From Pseudomonadota bacterium (GTDB lineage Bacteria > Pseudomonadota > Gammaproteobacteria > Burkholderiales > Rhodocyclaceae): a stretch of 64,000 nucleotides of DNA. The stretch spans positions 1 through 64,000 of the forward strand of contig JAGTRU010000002.1 of NCBI GenBank assembly GCA_018261905.1, read 5' to 3'. A program made the position numbers and the translations under genes. Under the pieces are notes generated by a model that had not been told where the DNA came from, made no database searches, and was given only the letters and a program-made list of their open reading frames with translations. Positions 34,242 through 43,365 of the stretch are shown in pieces; the stretch's first letter is position 1; each line of letters starts with the position of its first letter.

Positions 34242-35675
34242 CTAGCGCACCGCCACCGTGCCACCCTTCCAGCGCGGGTCCTGCCAGCGGTAGAAGGTCG
34301 ATAGATTGCCCGGCTTGTCGGCCTGTTTCTCGGTTTCCAGGCTGCTCAGCTTGAGGGTTTCGAAGCTGATCCTGTAGCGGCCATCGACCTTGGCTTCGCG
34401 CGCCGCCAGCATCTGCACGTTGCCCGGCACCCAGCCGGCGAATTCGACGTAGCCGAGATTGGGGTTGTCGAGGGCTGGCGGCACGATGTCCACGCTCCAG
34501 TCTGCGCCGGCCTTGCGGAAGACCCACATCTCACGCCAGGTATCGAGCGGCTGCACGGCCAGCGCCACGCTTTCGCCGGACGGGCTGGTGGTCACCGAGG
34601 CCGGCCAGACGATGCCGTAGGTGCAGCGGGTAAAGAGCGGATTGTTCACGTCGTGTTTGGCGTCGACCAGATGCACGCAGCTTTCGCCGGGCTGGCCGGG
34701 CGTCACCGCCACCGTGACCCTGGCCGGCGTTTTCGCGGCCACCGTCGGCAGGCCCGCTTCGGCCGCCCAGCGCGAAGCGCCGACGCGGATCGCCGCATCG
34801 CTGTAGACGGCGGCATCGCTTTCCATGAGTTCACTCTTGTTGATCACGGCCAGTTCGGCAATCGACCGATTGGCGGCTTCCTGCACGGCGGCTGCGGCAA
34901 ATTCCGGGCGGCGGGCGCGTTGGTAGGCGAGACTCGCCCAGACCCCGGCCTTGCGCAGATGCAGGCGATTTTTCAGGACTTCCGGCAGCTTTGCCAGTTC
35001 GACGCGCTCCAGCACGTCGGCCCGCCAGTTGTCGAGATTGAAGCGCTCGACCGGGTTGAGATTGCTCGCCACGCATTCGTGTCTGGTCAGCGCCAGCGCG
35101 GCCAGGGCTTTCTCGATGTCGGTCGAGGGCAGGGCCAGCACGCGGCGCTGGGCGTCGCCGTTGTAGCAAAGCTGGACCTGGCCGTCGCGCTCGAAACTGT
35201 TCATGGTGACGCCGTAATTGGCCACCACTTCGAGATGCGCCGCGGTGATTTCGCCAGCCTTGCCGGGCTTGCCGGCCGAGGCGCGGCGGGCCAGGCGTTC
35301 GGCCATGCTGCCCAGAGCCTCGAAAACCTCGCCATTGATCGCCGCGGCCGGGGCGGCGCGCAGGTAGGCGGCGGCGTAGCTGATGCCGAGTGCTTCCGAA
35401 CCCGGCGTGTCCTTCAGGAAGCGCACCACCGAGAGCAGTTCCGGCGCGCTTTCCGGCTTCAGCGACTGGACGCGGACCTGGGTCGCCTTGATATAGCCGG
35501 CGCGTTCGCGGCGATGATCATAGACCTGCAGGAAATCGCCCTTCTCGCCGCGGATTTCCAGGCTGTCACCTTGCCAGAGCATGGCCTGCTGGGCGGCGGA
35601 ATCCTTCGGCGCATTGCGCAGGGCAGACTGGTCCTGGGTAACGATGGCGATGACAGTGAGTGCGGCGGCCAGCAT
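34242..35675 (-). CDS. exported SH3-like-domain protein of unknown function
   Basis: A 477-residue protein with an N-terminal hydrophobic segment (MLAAALTVIAIV, anchor or signal) and then a bacterial SH3-like domain (SALRNAPKDSAAQQAMLWQGDSLEIRGEKGDFLQVYDHRRERAGYI, about residues 16-65). The remaining 400 residues are alanine-rich helical and then beta-rich, and match no family I recognise. It starts two bases after the SPFH protein stop, so the two are co-translated. SH3-like modules often bind peptidoglycan or protein partners. The role is unknown. Confidence 0.75.
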   Translation of the reverse strand: MLAAALTVIAIVTQDQSALRNAPKDSAAQQAMLWQGDSLEIRGEKGDFLQVYDHRRERAGYIKATQVRVQSLKPESAPELLSVVRFLKDTPGSEALGISYAAAYLRAAPAAAINGEVFEALGSMAERLARRASAGKPGKAGEITAAHLEVVANYGVTMNSFERDGQVQLCYNGDAQRRVLALPSTDIEKALAALALTRHECVASNLNPVERFNLDNWRADVLERVELAKLPEVLKNRLHLRKAGVWASLAYQRARRPEFAAAAVQEAANRSIAELAVINKSELMESDAAVYSDAAIRVGASRWAAEAGLPTVAAKTPARVTVAVTPGQPGESCVHLVDAKHDVNNPLFTRCTYGIVWPASVTTSPSGESVALAVQPLDTWREMWVFRKAGADWSVDIVPPALDNPNLGYVEFAGWVPGNVQMLAAREAKVDGRYRISFETLKLSSLETEKQADKPGNLSTFYRWQDPRWKGGTVAVR

Positions 35676-35677
35676 GA

Positions 35678-36958
35678 TTATTGCCCTTCCTGTTGGCCGG
35701 CTTCCTGGCCGTCATTCGGGTTGACCGGAGGGTTGCGTTGCTTGCCGGCACCGAGCAGGGTGTTGCCGATGAAACCGCCATCAGACGGCGGCGGCGCGAT
35801 GATCACCGAAATCTTGTCGGACAGTTTGTCGGCCAGCGTCTTCTGGATGAGCAGCGGATTTTTCTGGATCAACGCACCGTCGCGCGCCAGTTGCTCGCTG
35901 GCCAGCTTGCCCAGGCGATCCTGACGGTAGGCCTCGGCATCGGCCAGCTTGCGGCGCGATTCGGCCTCGCCCTGGGCTTCGATCTGCCGCGCCTGCGAGT
36001 TGGCTTCGGCGCCCTTGATGCGGGTGATTTTCTCGGCTTCGGCCTCCAGGCTGCGTTGCTCGATCTGCTTCTGCTTGAAGGGCAGCACGTGTTTCATCGC
36101 CTCGGCCTGCGCCTTGGCGGCGATGATCTGCTCCTCGCCGGCCGCGGCGGCCGCCGTTTCGCGGCGCACCTTGTCGGCCATGGCTTCGAACTCGGTCTGC
36201 TTGACCTGCTTTTCCTTGAGTTCGAGCGTGTATTTCATCTTTTCGCTCGACAACTCCTCGGCCAGCAGATTTTCCATGCCCGCCTTGTAATCGGCCGGCA
36301 GGTCGATCTTGCCGATCAGCACGGCCTGCAGCTTGATGCCGTCCTTTTCGAGCAGCGGCTGCAACTCGCCTTCAATGAGCTGAACGATCTCTGACCGCTT
36401 GCTCGAGAAGATTTCGCGCACCGTGTAGCGGGCCAGGGTCTTGTAGAGCACGCCCTGCACGGCCGGATGCACGACTTCGCCGCCGATGTCGTCGGGCAGG
36501 GCGCGGGCCATGCTGGCGATGCGGTTCGGGTCGAGGGCGTAGCGTACGCTGATATCGACGCCGATCGACAGCCCTTCGATGCTCTGGAAGGGCGCCGTGC
36601 CGTCGGCCGTGTCGCCACCTTCCGGGCGGTAGATCTGGTCGCGCAGCGAGAAGCGGCGCAGTTCATGCAGGCCGGGAATGACCAGCACGCCACCTTCGCG
36701 CACTTCCGTCGCATTGCCGGTCAGCTGATTGACGCGCACCGCCGCTTCACCGCGCGCCACGCTCTGCATCGGCGGATGTTTGTACATGCCATAGCCGCCC
36801 AGCCCAACGACGGCCAGTGCAATCAGCGTCAAACGCGCGCCATGCACGCGGCCGGCGACATGGCCGACACCGCGACCGATCGCCGCTGCAGTGCATGATC
36901 CGGCACGGCCAATGGACCGACGCAGTTTGAGAACAATGTAGTTCAGACGTTCCGACAT
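35678..36958 (-). CDS. SPFH/Band 7 (stomatin-prohibitin-flotillin) protein
   Basis: A 426-residue membrane-anchored protein: a cytoplasmic basic start, one transmembrane helix (about residues 38-58), then an SPFH domain (VNQLTGNATEVREGGVLVIPGLHELRRFSLRDQIYRPE ... VDISVRYALDP, about 75-250). A long alanine/glutamate-rich coiled coil (about 250-380) follows, with EAEKITRIKGAEANSQARQIEAQGEAESRR. The Gly/Pro-rich tail ends the chain. SPFH proteins organise membrane microdomains or regulate proteases. ATG 36958 has GGAGG 8 bases upstream. It is paired with the SH3-like gene. Confidence 0.88.
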   Translation of the reverse strand: MSERLNYIVLKLRRSIGRAGSCTAAAIGRGVGHVAGRVHGARLTLIALAVVGLGGYGMYKHPPMQSVARGEAAVRVNQLTGNATEVREGGVLVIPGLHELRRFSLRDQIYRPEGGDTADGTAPFQSIEGLSIGVDISVRYALDPNRIASMARALPDDIGGEVVHPAVQGVLYKTLARYTVREIFSSKRSEIVQLIEGELQPLLEKDGIKLQAVLIGKIDLPADYKAGMENLLAEELSSEKMKYTLELKEKQVKQTEFEAMADKVRRETAAAAAGEEQIIAAKAQAEAMKHVLPFKQKQIEQRSLEAEAEKITRIKGAEANSQARQIEAQGEAESRRKLADAEAYRQDRLGKLASEQLARDGALIQKNPLLIQKTLADKLSDKISVIIAPPPSDGGFIGNTLLGAGKQRNPPVNPNDGQEAGQQEGQ

Positions 36959-37136
36959 GATTTCTTCCTCCACAATTTGATCTTCAGCTTCGGGTCAGGC
37001 CCCGTATCCGGCACTCGGGAAGATCGATCCGCAGCCCGGCTTTCCATGGCTGCCATCGTGCCGCCACATGCCAGGAGCAAGCCATGGCGAGGCGGGGCGA
37101 GTTTGGTAAGGCGGCGGGTGTGAGGCTTCCGGGGTG

Positions 37137-37190
37137 TGAACAAATGCTCACGCCATGGGCATGCGGGCAAGGAAAAAAACGGCGATACTG
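37137..37190 (+). promoter_or_regulatory. 54-bp conserved promoter element A, upstream of the ACP-like gene
   Basis: Blocks GTGAACAAA, CTCACGCCA, GCATGC and GGCGATACT occur with spacings 2, 3 and 16. The same blocks with identical spacings occur at 54855-54908 upstream of the response regulator gene. GATACT is a plausible -10 box; no standard -35 is present, suggesting an activator. GTGA/TCAC within it is a short inverted repeat. The start codon follows 42 bases later. Confidence 0.75.
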
Positions 37191-37231
37191 GATCTGTCGG
37201 CGAATAAGCGCCTTGTTTCTGGAGTCATATC

Positions 37232-37903
37232 GTGGGCCTTGATAGTGTCGAACTCGTCTTGGCTGTAGAGGAGGAATTCGGAATCACCATTGACGATGCG
37301 GATGCCATCAGCCTCACTACACCAAGAATCCTTGCCAACTATGTCGCATCCCGCCTTGGAACGCTGAGCATCGACAACGGCCGCTGTTTGTCGCAAGCCG
37401 CGTTCTATCGAATACGTTCGGTGCTGGTCAGTCAATTCGGTGCCATGCGCCAAGATGTCCGTCCTGCTTCGCCGATAGATCATTTCCTGAAGGACAACAG
37501 ACGGCGGCAGTGGCAGGAATTAGCCTCTTCCGTCGAAGCAACACAGCTTCCGCAGTTGCAGTGCAGGAAGTCCATTTACTACCCATTGACTCTTGGGGTA
37601 CCGCTACTTGTCTTGGCTCTACTGCTTCGTGGAAATTTTCCGATAGGAATGGCGCTGGGGGCGTTTGTTGCCTTCTGGTTTGCCACCAATATAGTCACCG
37701 ACAAAATGGCAGACGTGTTGCCCTCGAGCATGCGCACAATCGGAGATCTTGTTCCTTACGTTCGCGCCCCAAGACGGGAGGAATGGTCGCGTGACTATGT
37801 GCTACAGCGAGTTATCCAGATCACCGCTCTACAACTGGGAATTCCGGTAGAGAAAATTCACCCGGACCACCATTTCGTCAAAGATCTTGGCCTCGACTCC
37901 TGA
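37232..37903 (+). CDS. acyl-carrier-like membrane protein with permuted ACP halves
   Basis: A 223-residue protein. Its first residues GLDSVELVLAVEEEFGITI match helix II of acyl carrier proteins, with the serine that carries phosphopantetheine (Ser5). The last residues (LGIPVEKIHPDHHFVKDLGLDS) match helix I and stop exactly at the same DS motif. Between them is a basic region and two membrane helices (about 113-150). The ACP fold is thus split to both ends. Start GTG 37232 follows TGGAG. It is preceded by the shared 54-bp element. Related permuted ACP-like proteins exist to my memory, but function is unknown. The 222 bases after it hold no gene. Confidence 0.7.
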   Translation: MGLDSVELVLAVEEEFGITIDDADAISLTTPRILANYVASRLGTLSIDNGRCLSQAAFYRIRSVLVSQFGAMRQDVRPASPIDHFLKDNRRRQWQELASSVEATQLPQLQCRKSIYYPLTLGVPLLVLALLLRGNFPIGMALGAFVAFWFATNIVTDKMADVLPSSMRTIGDLVPYVRAPRREEWSRDYVLQRVIQITALQLGIPVEKIHPDHHFVKDLGLDS

Positions 37904-38125
37904 GACAACGCGAGCCCAGGAGGCTGTCGGACTTGAGCGACTCGGCTGCCAATCGCTGGCTGCCCCCTGGAAGCGCGAGCGCACGAACCGGCGCACCAGC
38001 GCATGGCGACGATCAGCCATAGCATGGCATTGAACGCGCAATCGACTTCGCCCTGGACGCGCAAACCCGGACCGATCCAGAAAGCGTTCATCGATGCTGT
38101 GCGCCTCGATGACGGCTTGCCGCTT

Positions 38126-38785
38126 CTATCCCTTAGCGGATACCACGGGCGATTTGGCGATGAGTTCTTCGATGATGAACTCCAGCGTCCGGTGCAGCGC
38201 GCTGACCACCGCGACGATATTCATTTTCGGGTTGCGGATGGCGCGAATGCTGAAACCTTCGAATACCGCATAAAGAACTTCGAGCGGCCCATCCAGGTCG
38301 CTCTCGTTGAAATCCAGGCCGCGCAGCCGCAGACCGTCTTCGATCAGGGCCTTGAAATAGGACATCCCCTGTTGGTCCGATTCCTGAACAATCGCAGCCA
38401 CCGATGGGTTGCGCGCGGCTTCGGCGATGATTTCAAGGATCAGCGGGGCATTCTGGTCGTGCAGTATTTCATCGACGGCATACTGCGCCTCGGCGGCCGC
38501 GGCGCGCAGCAGGTCGCCGCCTGCGCTCCTGTCCCTGATGCGCAGGAGAATGCTCTGCAGGGACTGCAGTTCGCGGTCCACGATGGCCGAGATGATGGCT
38601 TCCTTGTTCTCGAAGTAGTGGTAGATGTGTCCCACGCTCATGCGGGCCGCCTTGGATATCTGCAGCATGCTCGTGTTGTGGAAGCCATTTTTCCGGAAGC
38701 ACTCGGTGGCCGCATCCAGCACCTGGATCTTGCGTAATTCGGCGCGAGGCTGCTCGCTGGGAAGGTCTTGGGAAGTGGAATTCAT
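38126..38785 (-). CDS. TetR/AcrR-family repressor of the RND pump
   Basis: A 219-residue TetR protein: VLDAATECFRKNGFHNTSMLQISKAARMSVGHIYHYFENKEAI gives the HTH at about residues 22-65. The C-terminal domain resembles AcrR-like regulators (YFKALIEDGLRLRGLDFNESDLDGPLEVLYAVFEGFSIRAIRN). It is divergent from the pump genes with a palindromic operator between. Ligand unknown. It is the third such TetR/efflux pairing in this window. Confidence 0.92.
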   Translation of the reverse strand: MNSTSQDLPSEQPRAELRKIQVLDAATECFRKNGFHNTSMLQISKAARMSVGHIYHYFENKEAIISAIVDRELQSLQSILLRIRDRSAGGDLLRAAAAEAQYAVDEILHDQNAPLILEIIAEAARNPSVAAIVQESDQQGMSYFKALIEDGLRLRGLDFNESDLDGPLEVLYAVFEGFSIRAIRNPKMNIVAVVSALHRTLEFIIEELIAKSPVVSAKG

Positions 38786-38957
38786 TGCCGTTTCCTGTCT
38801 GGCCGGACGGATATTTCTGTCCTTGATGGCTGGTAATCGAGTGCACTGCGCCGTGCTCGAAACATTTCGCTCCGGGGGAAGAGCAACATTGATACTCGCC
38901 GTTGGAACAAAGTCTTGATGCTTTTCCGGATTCTAATATAGAATGAACGCTCTAACT

Positions 38958-38975
38958 AGAATGAATGTTCATTCT
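38958..38975. promoter_or_regulatory. palindromic TetR operator candidate before the RND pump
   Basis: AGAATGAA-TG-TTCATTCT is a perfect 8-bp inverted repeat, 54 bases before the adaptor start codon. A second AGAATGAA half-site is at 38940-38947. AAGTGAATGA-type palindromes of this kind are typical AcrR/TtgR-like operators. Confidence 0.72.
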
Positions 38976-39029
38976 TTTCATCCATGGATGACAGGATTTG
39001 CCCCTTTTACCCGTCAAACGAGGTTGGTC

Positions 39030-40211
39030 ATGGCAAGCAGAATTGATTGGAAACTCGCGGCAGGCGCCGCATTCGCATGTGGGCTGATGTTGAGCGGTTG
39101 CGGGCAGCCGGCGAATACCGAAGCGGCCGCTGCGGCGCCGGATGTCGGCATTGTCGAGATCCGGGCGCAGGCGCTCACCCTGACCACCGAGTTGTCGGGC
39201 AGAACTTCCGCCTTCCAGGTCTCCGAGGTCCGTCCGCAAGTCGGCGGCATCATCCAGAAGCGCCTGTTTGTCGAAGGCGCCGACGTCAAGGCCGGCCAGG
39301 CGCTGTACCAGATCGATCCGGCCAGCTACCAGGCCACCTACGACAGCGCCCGGGCCAGCCTGGCCAAGGCCGAGGCGAGCCTGATCAGCATTCGCAACAA
39401 GGCGTCCCGCTACGAAGAATTGGTTGTCATCAAAGCGGTCAGCCAGCAGGAGAACGACGACAGCCAGGCCGCGCTCAAGCAGGCGCAGGCCGATGTCGCG
39501 GCAGCCAGGGCGGCACTTGAGACGGCGCGCATCAATCTCGCCTACACCCGCGTCACCTCCCCGATCGCGGGACGGATCGGCCGTTCCAGCGTGACGCCCG
39601 GCGCCCTGGTGACGACCGGGCAAGCGTCTGCGCTGGCGACCGTGCAGCAGCTCGACACGATTTATGTCGACGTCACGCAGTCGAGCGCCGATCTGCTCCG
39701 CCTCAGGCGCGACCTGGCCAGCGGCCAGCTCAAGACGGCCGGGGCCAACCAGGCGGCGGTCAAGCTGATCCTTGAAGACGGCAGCACCTACCCGCTGGCC
39801 GGCAAGCTGCAGTTTTCCGATATCACGGTCGACCAGAGCACCGGCAGCATCACACTGCGTGCCGTCTTTCCGAATCCCAAGGGAGAGTTGCTGCCCGGCA
39901 TGTATGTCCGGGCCGTACTCGAAGAGGGCGCCGAGGAACAGGCCATCCTGGCGCCGCAGCAGGGCGTGACCCGCGATACCAAGGGCAATCCGACAGCACT
40001 GGTGGTCGGCCCCGACAACAAGGTCGAATTGCGCGTGCTCAAGACGCGCCGGACCATCGGCGACAAATGGCTGGTCAGCGAAGGCCTCAAGGCCGGCGAC
40101 AAGCTGATTGTCGACGGCCTGCAACGGATCGCTCCCGGCGCCACGGTTCATCCCGTTCCCGCAACGGCGGCGGAGCAGTCCGCGGCACCGGCTGCCGGCA
40201 AGCAGCAGTAA
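39030..40211 (+). CDS. RND efflux periplasmic adaptor (AcrA/MexA-like)
   Basis: A 393-residue lipoprotein adaptor: lipobox LSGC (Cys about residue 22), VSEVRPQVGGIIQKRLFVEGADVKAGQALYQIDPASYQATYDSARASLAKAE, the TRVTSPIAGRIGRSSVTPGALV lipoyl half, and barrel motifs to the end. It bridges AcrB-type pumps and the outer membrane channel. ATG 39030 lies after GAGG; an upstream in-frame ATG (38943) would place the start inside the operator. It is the first of three genes. Confidence 0.94.
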   Translation: MASRIDWKLAAGAAFACGLMLSGCGQPANTEAAAAAPDVGIVEIRAQALTLTTELSGRTSAFQVSEVRPQVGGIIQKRLFVEGADVKAGQALYQIDPASYQATYDSARASLAKAEASLISIRNKASRYEELVVIKAVSQQENDDSQAALKQAQADVAAARAALETARINLAYTRVTSPIAGRIGRSSVTPGALVTTGQASALATVQQLDTIYVDVTQSSADLLRLRRDLASGQLKTAGANQAAVKLILEDGSTYPLAGKLQFSDITVDQSTGSITLRAVFPNPKGELLPGMYVRAVLEEGAEEQAILAPQQGVTRDTKGNPTALVVGPDNKVELRVLKTRRTIGDKWLVSEGLKAGDKLIVDGLQRIAPGATVHPVPATAAEQSAAPAAGKQQ

Positions 40212-40223
40212 GGAGACAATTCC

Positions 40224-43200
40224 ATGTCGCGATTTTTCATTGACCGGCCCATCTTCGCCTGGGTGATCGCCATCGTGATCATGCTGGCCGGCGTGCTCGC
40301 CATCCGCACGCTGCCGGTTTCCCAATACCCGCTGATCGCGCCGCCCGCCGTCTCGATCAGCGCCACCTACCCGGGCGCTTCGGCCAAGACGGTCGAGGAC
40401 ACCGTCACCCAGGTCATCGAACAGAAGATGAAGGGCATCGACCACCTGGCCTACATGTCCTCCGCCAGCGACTCGGCGGGTACCGTCACCATCACGCTGA
40501 CTTTCGATACCGGCACCGATCCCGACATCGCCCAGGTCCAGGTCCAGAACAAGCTGGCCCTGGCCACCCCGATGCTGCCGCAGGAAGTGCAGCGGCAGGG
40601 GGTGCAGGTCGCCAAGGCAACCTCGAATTTCCTGATGATCCTCGGCTTCGTCTCCGAAGATGGCAGCATGAACGACATCGACCTTGGGGACTATGTCGCC
40701 GCCAACATCCAGGACGTCGTCGCCCGCATCAACGGGATCGGCGAAACCCAGCTGTTCGGCAGCAAGTACGCCATGCGCATCTGGCTTGATCCGGCCAAGC
40801 TGCAGAACTATCGCCTGACGACGGGCGATGTCAGCGATGCCATCACGGCCCAGAATGCCCAGGTTTCGGCCGGCCAACTGGGCGGCATGCCGCTGCTCAA
40901 GGGGCAGCAACTCAATGCCACGGTGACGGCGCAGAGCCGCCTGCAGACGCCCGAGCAGTTCGGCAACATCATCCTGCGCACGACCGCCAACGGCGCCACG
41001 GTGCACTTGCGCGACGTCGCCCGCATCGAACTCGGCGGCGAAAGCTACGACGTGATCTCGCGCTACAACGGCAAGCCGGCCACCGGCCTCGCCATCAAGC
41101 TGGCCACCGGGGCCAACGCGCTGGCGACGGCCGAAGCGGTCAATGCCAAGATGAAGGAACTGTCGCCCTTCTTCCCGGCCGGCATGAAGGCGGTGCTGGC
41201 CTACGACACCACGCCCTTCGTCAGGATTTCGATCGAGGAAGTGGTCAAGACGCTGGCCGAAGCCATTTTCCTGGTTTTCCTGGTGATGTACCTGTTCCTG
41301 CAGAATTTCCGCGCCACGCTGATCCCGACCATTGCCGTCCCGGTCGTGCTGCTCGGCACCTTCGGCGTGCTTGCCGCGGCCGGCTATTCGATCAATACCC
41401 TGACCCTGTTCGGGGTCGTGCTGGCGATCGGCCTGCTGGTCGATGACGCCATCGTCGTCGTCGAAAACGTCGAACGGGTGATGACCGAGGAAGGTCTGTC
41501 GCCCAAGGAGGCGACCCGGAAATCGATGGGCCAGATCACCGGGGCGCTGATCGGCATCGCCCTCGTCCTGTCCGCCGTCTTCGTGCCGATGGCCTTCTTC
41601 GGCGGCTCGACCGGCGTCATCTATCGCCAGTTCTCGATCACCCTGGTATCTGCCATGGTGCTCTCCGTCATCGTTGCGCTGATCCTCACCCCGGCGCTCT
41701 GCGCCACCCTGCTCAAGCCGGTCGAGAAGGGCCATGCCGTCGGCGAGGACGGCCCGCTGGGCGCCTTCTTCAGCCGCTTCAACCGCCTCTTCGAGCGCAC
41801 CAACAGCGGCAGCCAGTCGCTGATTCAGCGGATGCTCGGGCGCAGCAAGCGCTATCTGCTGATCTACGGTCTGATCATCCTCGGCATGGCGGCGCTGTTC
41901 ATGCGCCTGCCCACCGCCTTCCTGCCGGACGAAGACCAGGGCTTCCTGATGGCCCAGGTGACGCTGCCGGCCGGCTCGACCAGCGAGCGGACGCTGGAGG
42001 TCATCGAGAAAATCGAGCATCACTTCCTCGAAGACCAGAAGGAAGCCGTCGACTCGGTGTTCACCGTGATCGGCTTCAGCTTCGGGGGCAGCGGCCAGAA
42101 CACCGGCCTGGCCTTCGCCAACCTGCGCGACTGGAGCGAGCGCAAGCGGCCGGAACTCAAGGTGGCGGCGGTGGCCGGACGGGCCATGGCGTATTTCTCG
42201 ACCTTCCGCAATGCGATGGCCTTTGCCTTCGCCCCGCCGGCCGTGGTCGAACTCGGTAACGCCACCGGTTTCGACTTCCAGTTGCAGGACCGCGGCGGTC
42301 TCGGCCACGCCAAATTGATGGAAGCCCGCAACCAGTTGCTCGGCATGGCGGCGCAAAACCCGGCCCTGATCGCCGTGCGCCCCAACGGCCAGGAAGATAC
42401 GCCGGAATACCAGCTCGACATCGATCTGGCCAAGGCCGGCGCGCTGGGCCTGAGCCAGGCCGATATCAACAACACCCTGCAGACCGCCTGGGGCAGCTCC
42501 TACGTCAACGACTTCATCGACAAGGGACGCGTCAAGCGGGTTTTCCTGCAGGGCGACGCTTCGGCCCGGATGCAGCCGGAAGACTTCAACAAGTGGTTTG
42601 TCCGCAACCGGGCCGGCGACATGGTGCCGTTCTCGGCCTTTGCCTCCGCCCACTGGTCCTATGGTTCGCCGCGCCTGGAACGCTACAACGGCCTGGCCGC
42701 AGCGGAAATCATGGGCGATGCGGCACCGGGGCACAGTACCGGCGAAGCCATGGCGCAGATGGAAGCGATGGCCGCCAAGCTGCCGGCCGGCATCGGCTAC
42801 GAATGGACCGGGCTGTCCTACCAGGAACGCATGTCGGGGTCGCAAGCCCCGGCCCTGTACGGCATCTCATTGCTGGTCGTCTTCCTGTGCCTGGCGGCGC
42901 TCTATGAAAGCTGGTCGATTCCCTTCGCGGTGATGCTGGTGGTGCCGCTCGGTGTCATCGGCGCGCTGGCGGCCGCCTCGCTGGGCGGCTTGTCGAACGA
43001 CGTCTATTTCCAGGTCGGCCTGCTGATGATCATCGGGCTGTCGACCAAGAACGCCATCCTGATCATCGAGTTCGCCAAGGAACAGATGGAACACGGCAAG
43101 GAACTGGTCGAAGCGACGCTGGAAGCCGTGCGCCTGCGCCTGCGGCCGATCATCATGACCTCGCTGGCCTTCATCCTCGGCGTGCTGCCGCTGGCCATCT

Positions 43201-43364
43201 CGAATGGCGCCGGCTCCGGCGCCCAAAACGCGATCGGCATCGGCGTGATCGGCGGCATGCTGAGCGCCACCGTGCTTGCCGTGCTGTTCGTACCGCTCTT
43301 CTTCGTCGCGGTGCGCCGCATTTTCCCCGGCAAGACAGCACAGATCACCCAGGAGGAGCACTGA
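40224..43364 (+). CDS. RND multidrug efflux transporter, AcrB/MexB-like (HAE1)
   Basis: A 1046-residue HAE1-family pump: [23 protein letters not shown] start, [40 protein letters not shown] segment ([20 protein letters not shown]), and the proton-relay Asp pair in that helix. The docking and pore domains and 12 membrane helices are present, closing with AVRRIFPGK. It exports drugs, detergents and solvents. It starts 12 bases after the adaptor and its stop touches the channel start (TGATATG). A large open frame on the other strand here is a composition artefact. Confidence 0.96.
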   Translation: MSRFFIDRPIFAWVIAIVIMLAGVLAIRTLPVSQYPLIAPPAVSISATYPGASAKTVEDTVTQVIEQKMKGIDHLAYMSSASDSAGTVTITLTFDTGTDPDIAQVQVQNKLALATPMLPQEVQRQGVQVAKATSNFLMILGFVSEDGSMNDIDLGDYVAANIQDVVARINGIGETQLFGSKYAMRIWLDPAKLQNYRLTTGDVSDAITAQNAQVSAGQLGGMPLLKGQQLNATVTAQSRLQTPEQFGNIILRTTANGATVHLRDVARIELGGESYDVISRYNGKPATGLAIKLATGANALATAEAVNAKMKELSPFFPAGMKAVLAYDTTPFVRISIEEVVKTLAEAIFLVFLVMYLFLQNFRATLIPTIAVPVVLLGTFGVLAAAGYSINTLTLFGVVLAIGLLVDDAIVVVENVERVMTEEGLSPKEATRKSMGQITGALIGIALVLSAVFVPMAFFGGSTGVIYRQFSITLVSAMVLSVIVALILTPALCATLLKPVEKGHAVGEDGPLGAFFSRFNRLFERTNSGSQSLIQRMLGRSKRYLLIYGLIILGMAALFMRLPTAFLPDEDQGFLMAQVTLPAGSTSERTLEVIEKIEHHFLEDQKEAVDSVFTVIGFSFGGSGQNTGLAFANLRDWSERKRPELKVAAVAGRAMAYFSTFRNAMAFAFAPPAVVELGNATGFDFQLQDRGGLGHAKLMEARNQLLGMAAQNPALIAVRPNGQEDTPEYQLDIDLAKAGALGLSQADINNTLQTAWGSSYVNDFIDKGRVKRVFLQGDASARMQPEDFNKWFVRNRAGDMVPFSAFASAHWSYGSPRLERYNGLAAAEIMGDAAPGHSTGEAMAQMEAMAAKLPAGIGYEWTGLSYQERMSGSQAPALYGISLLVVFLCLAALYESWSIPFAVMLVVPLGVIGALAAASLGGLSNDVYFQVGLLMIIGLSTKNAILIIEFAKEQMEHGKELVEATLEAVRLRLRPIIMTSLAFILGVLPLAISNGAGSGAQNAIGIGVIGGMLSATVLAVLFVPLFFVAVRRIFPGKTAQITQEEH

Positions 43365-43365
43365 T

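Noticed and set aside
33718..34527. Minus-strand 269-codon frame through the palindrome and SH3-like gene
   Set aside because: It crosses the repeat, the kinase 3' end and the SH3-like gene in a wrong frame and lacks family features.
37137..37152. GTGA...TCAC as a CRP/FNR site
   Set aside because: The half-sites are eight bases apart instead of six, and the FNR TTGAT/ATCAA form is absent.
37137..37190. GGCGATACT as a FliA (sigma28) -10 box
   Set aside because: It resembles GCCGATAA, but no TAAA-type -35 stands 15 bases upstream in either copy and neither gene is flagellar.
37904..38125. Possible insertion-sequence remnant after the ACP-like gene
   Set aside because: Minus-strand frames here end in a CTCCTGGG/GTCGGAC-like motif that reminded me of transposon ends, but no transposase motif, inverted repeat pair or target duplication could be shown.
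38952..42845. Very long open frame on the minus strand (1297 codons) opposite the RND adaptor and pump
   Set aside because: It mirrors high-GC coding of well-recognised RND genes on the plus strand, has low-complexity G/D/H/R-rich composition and no domain.
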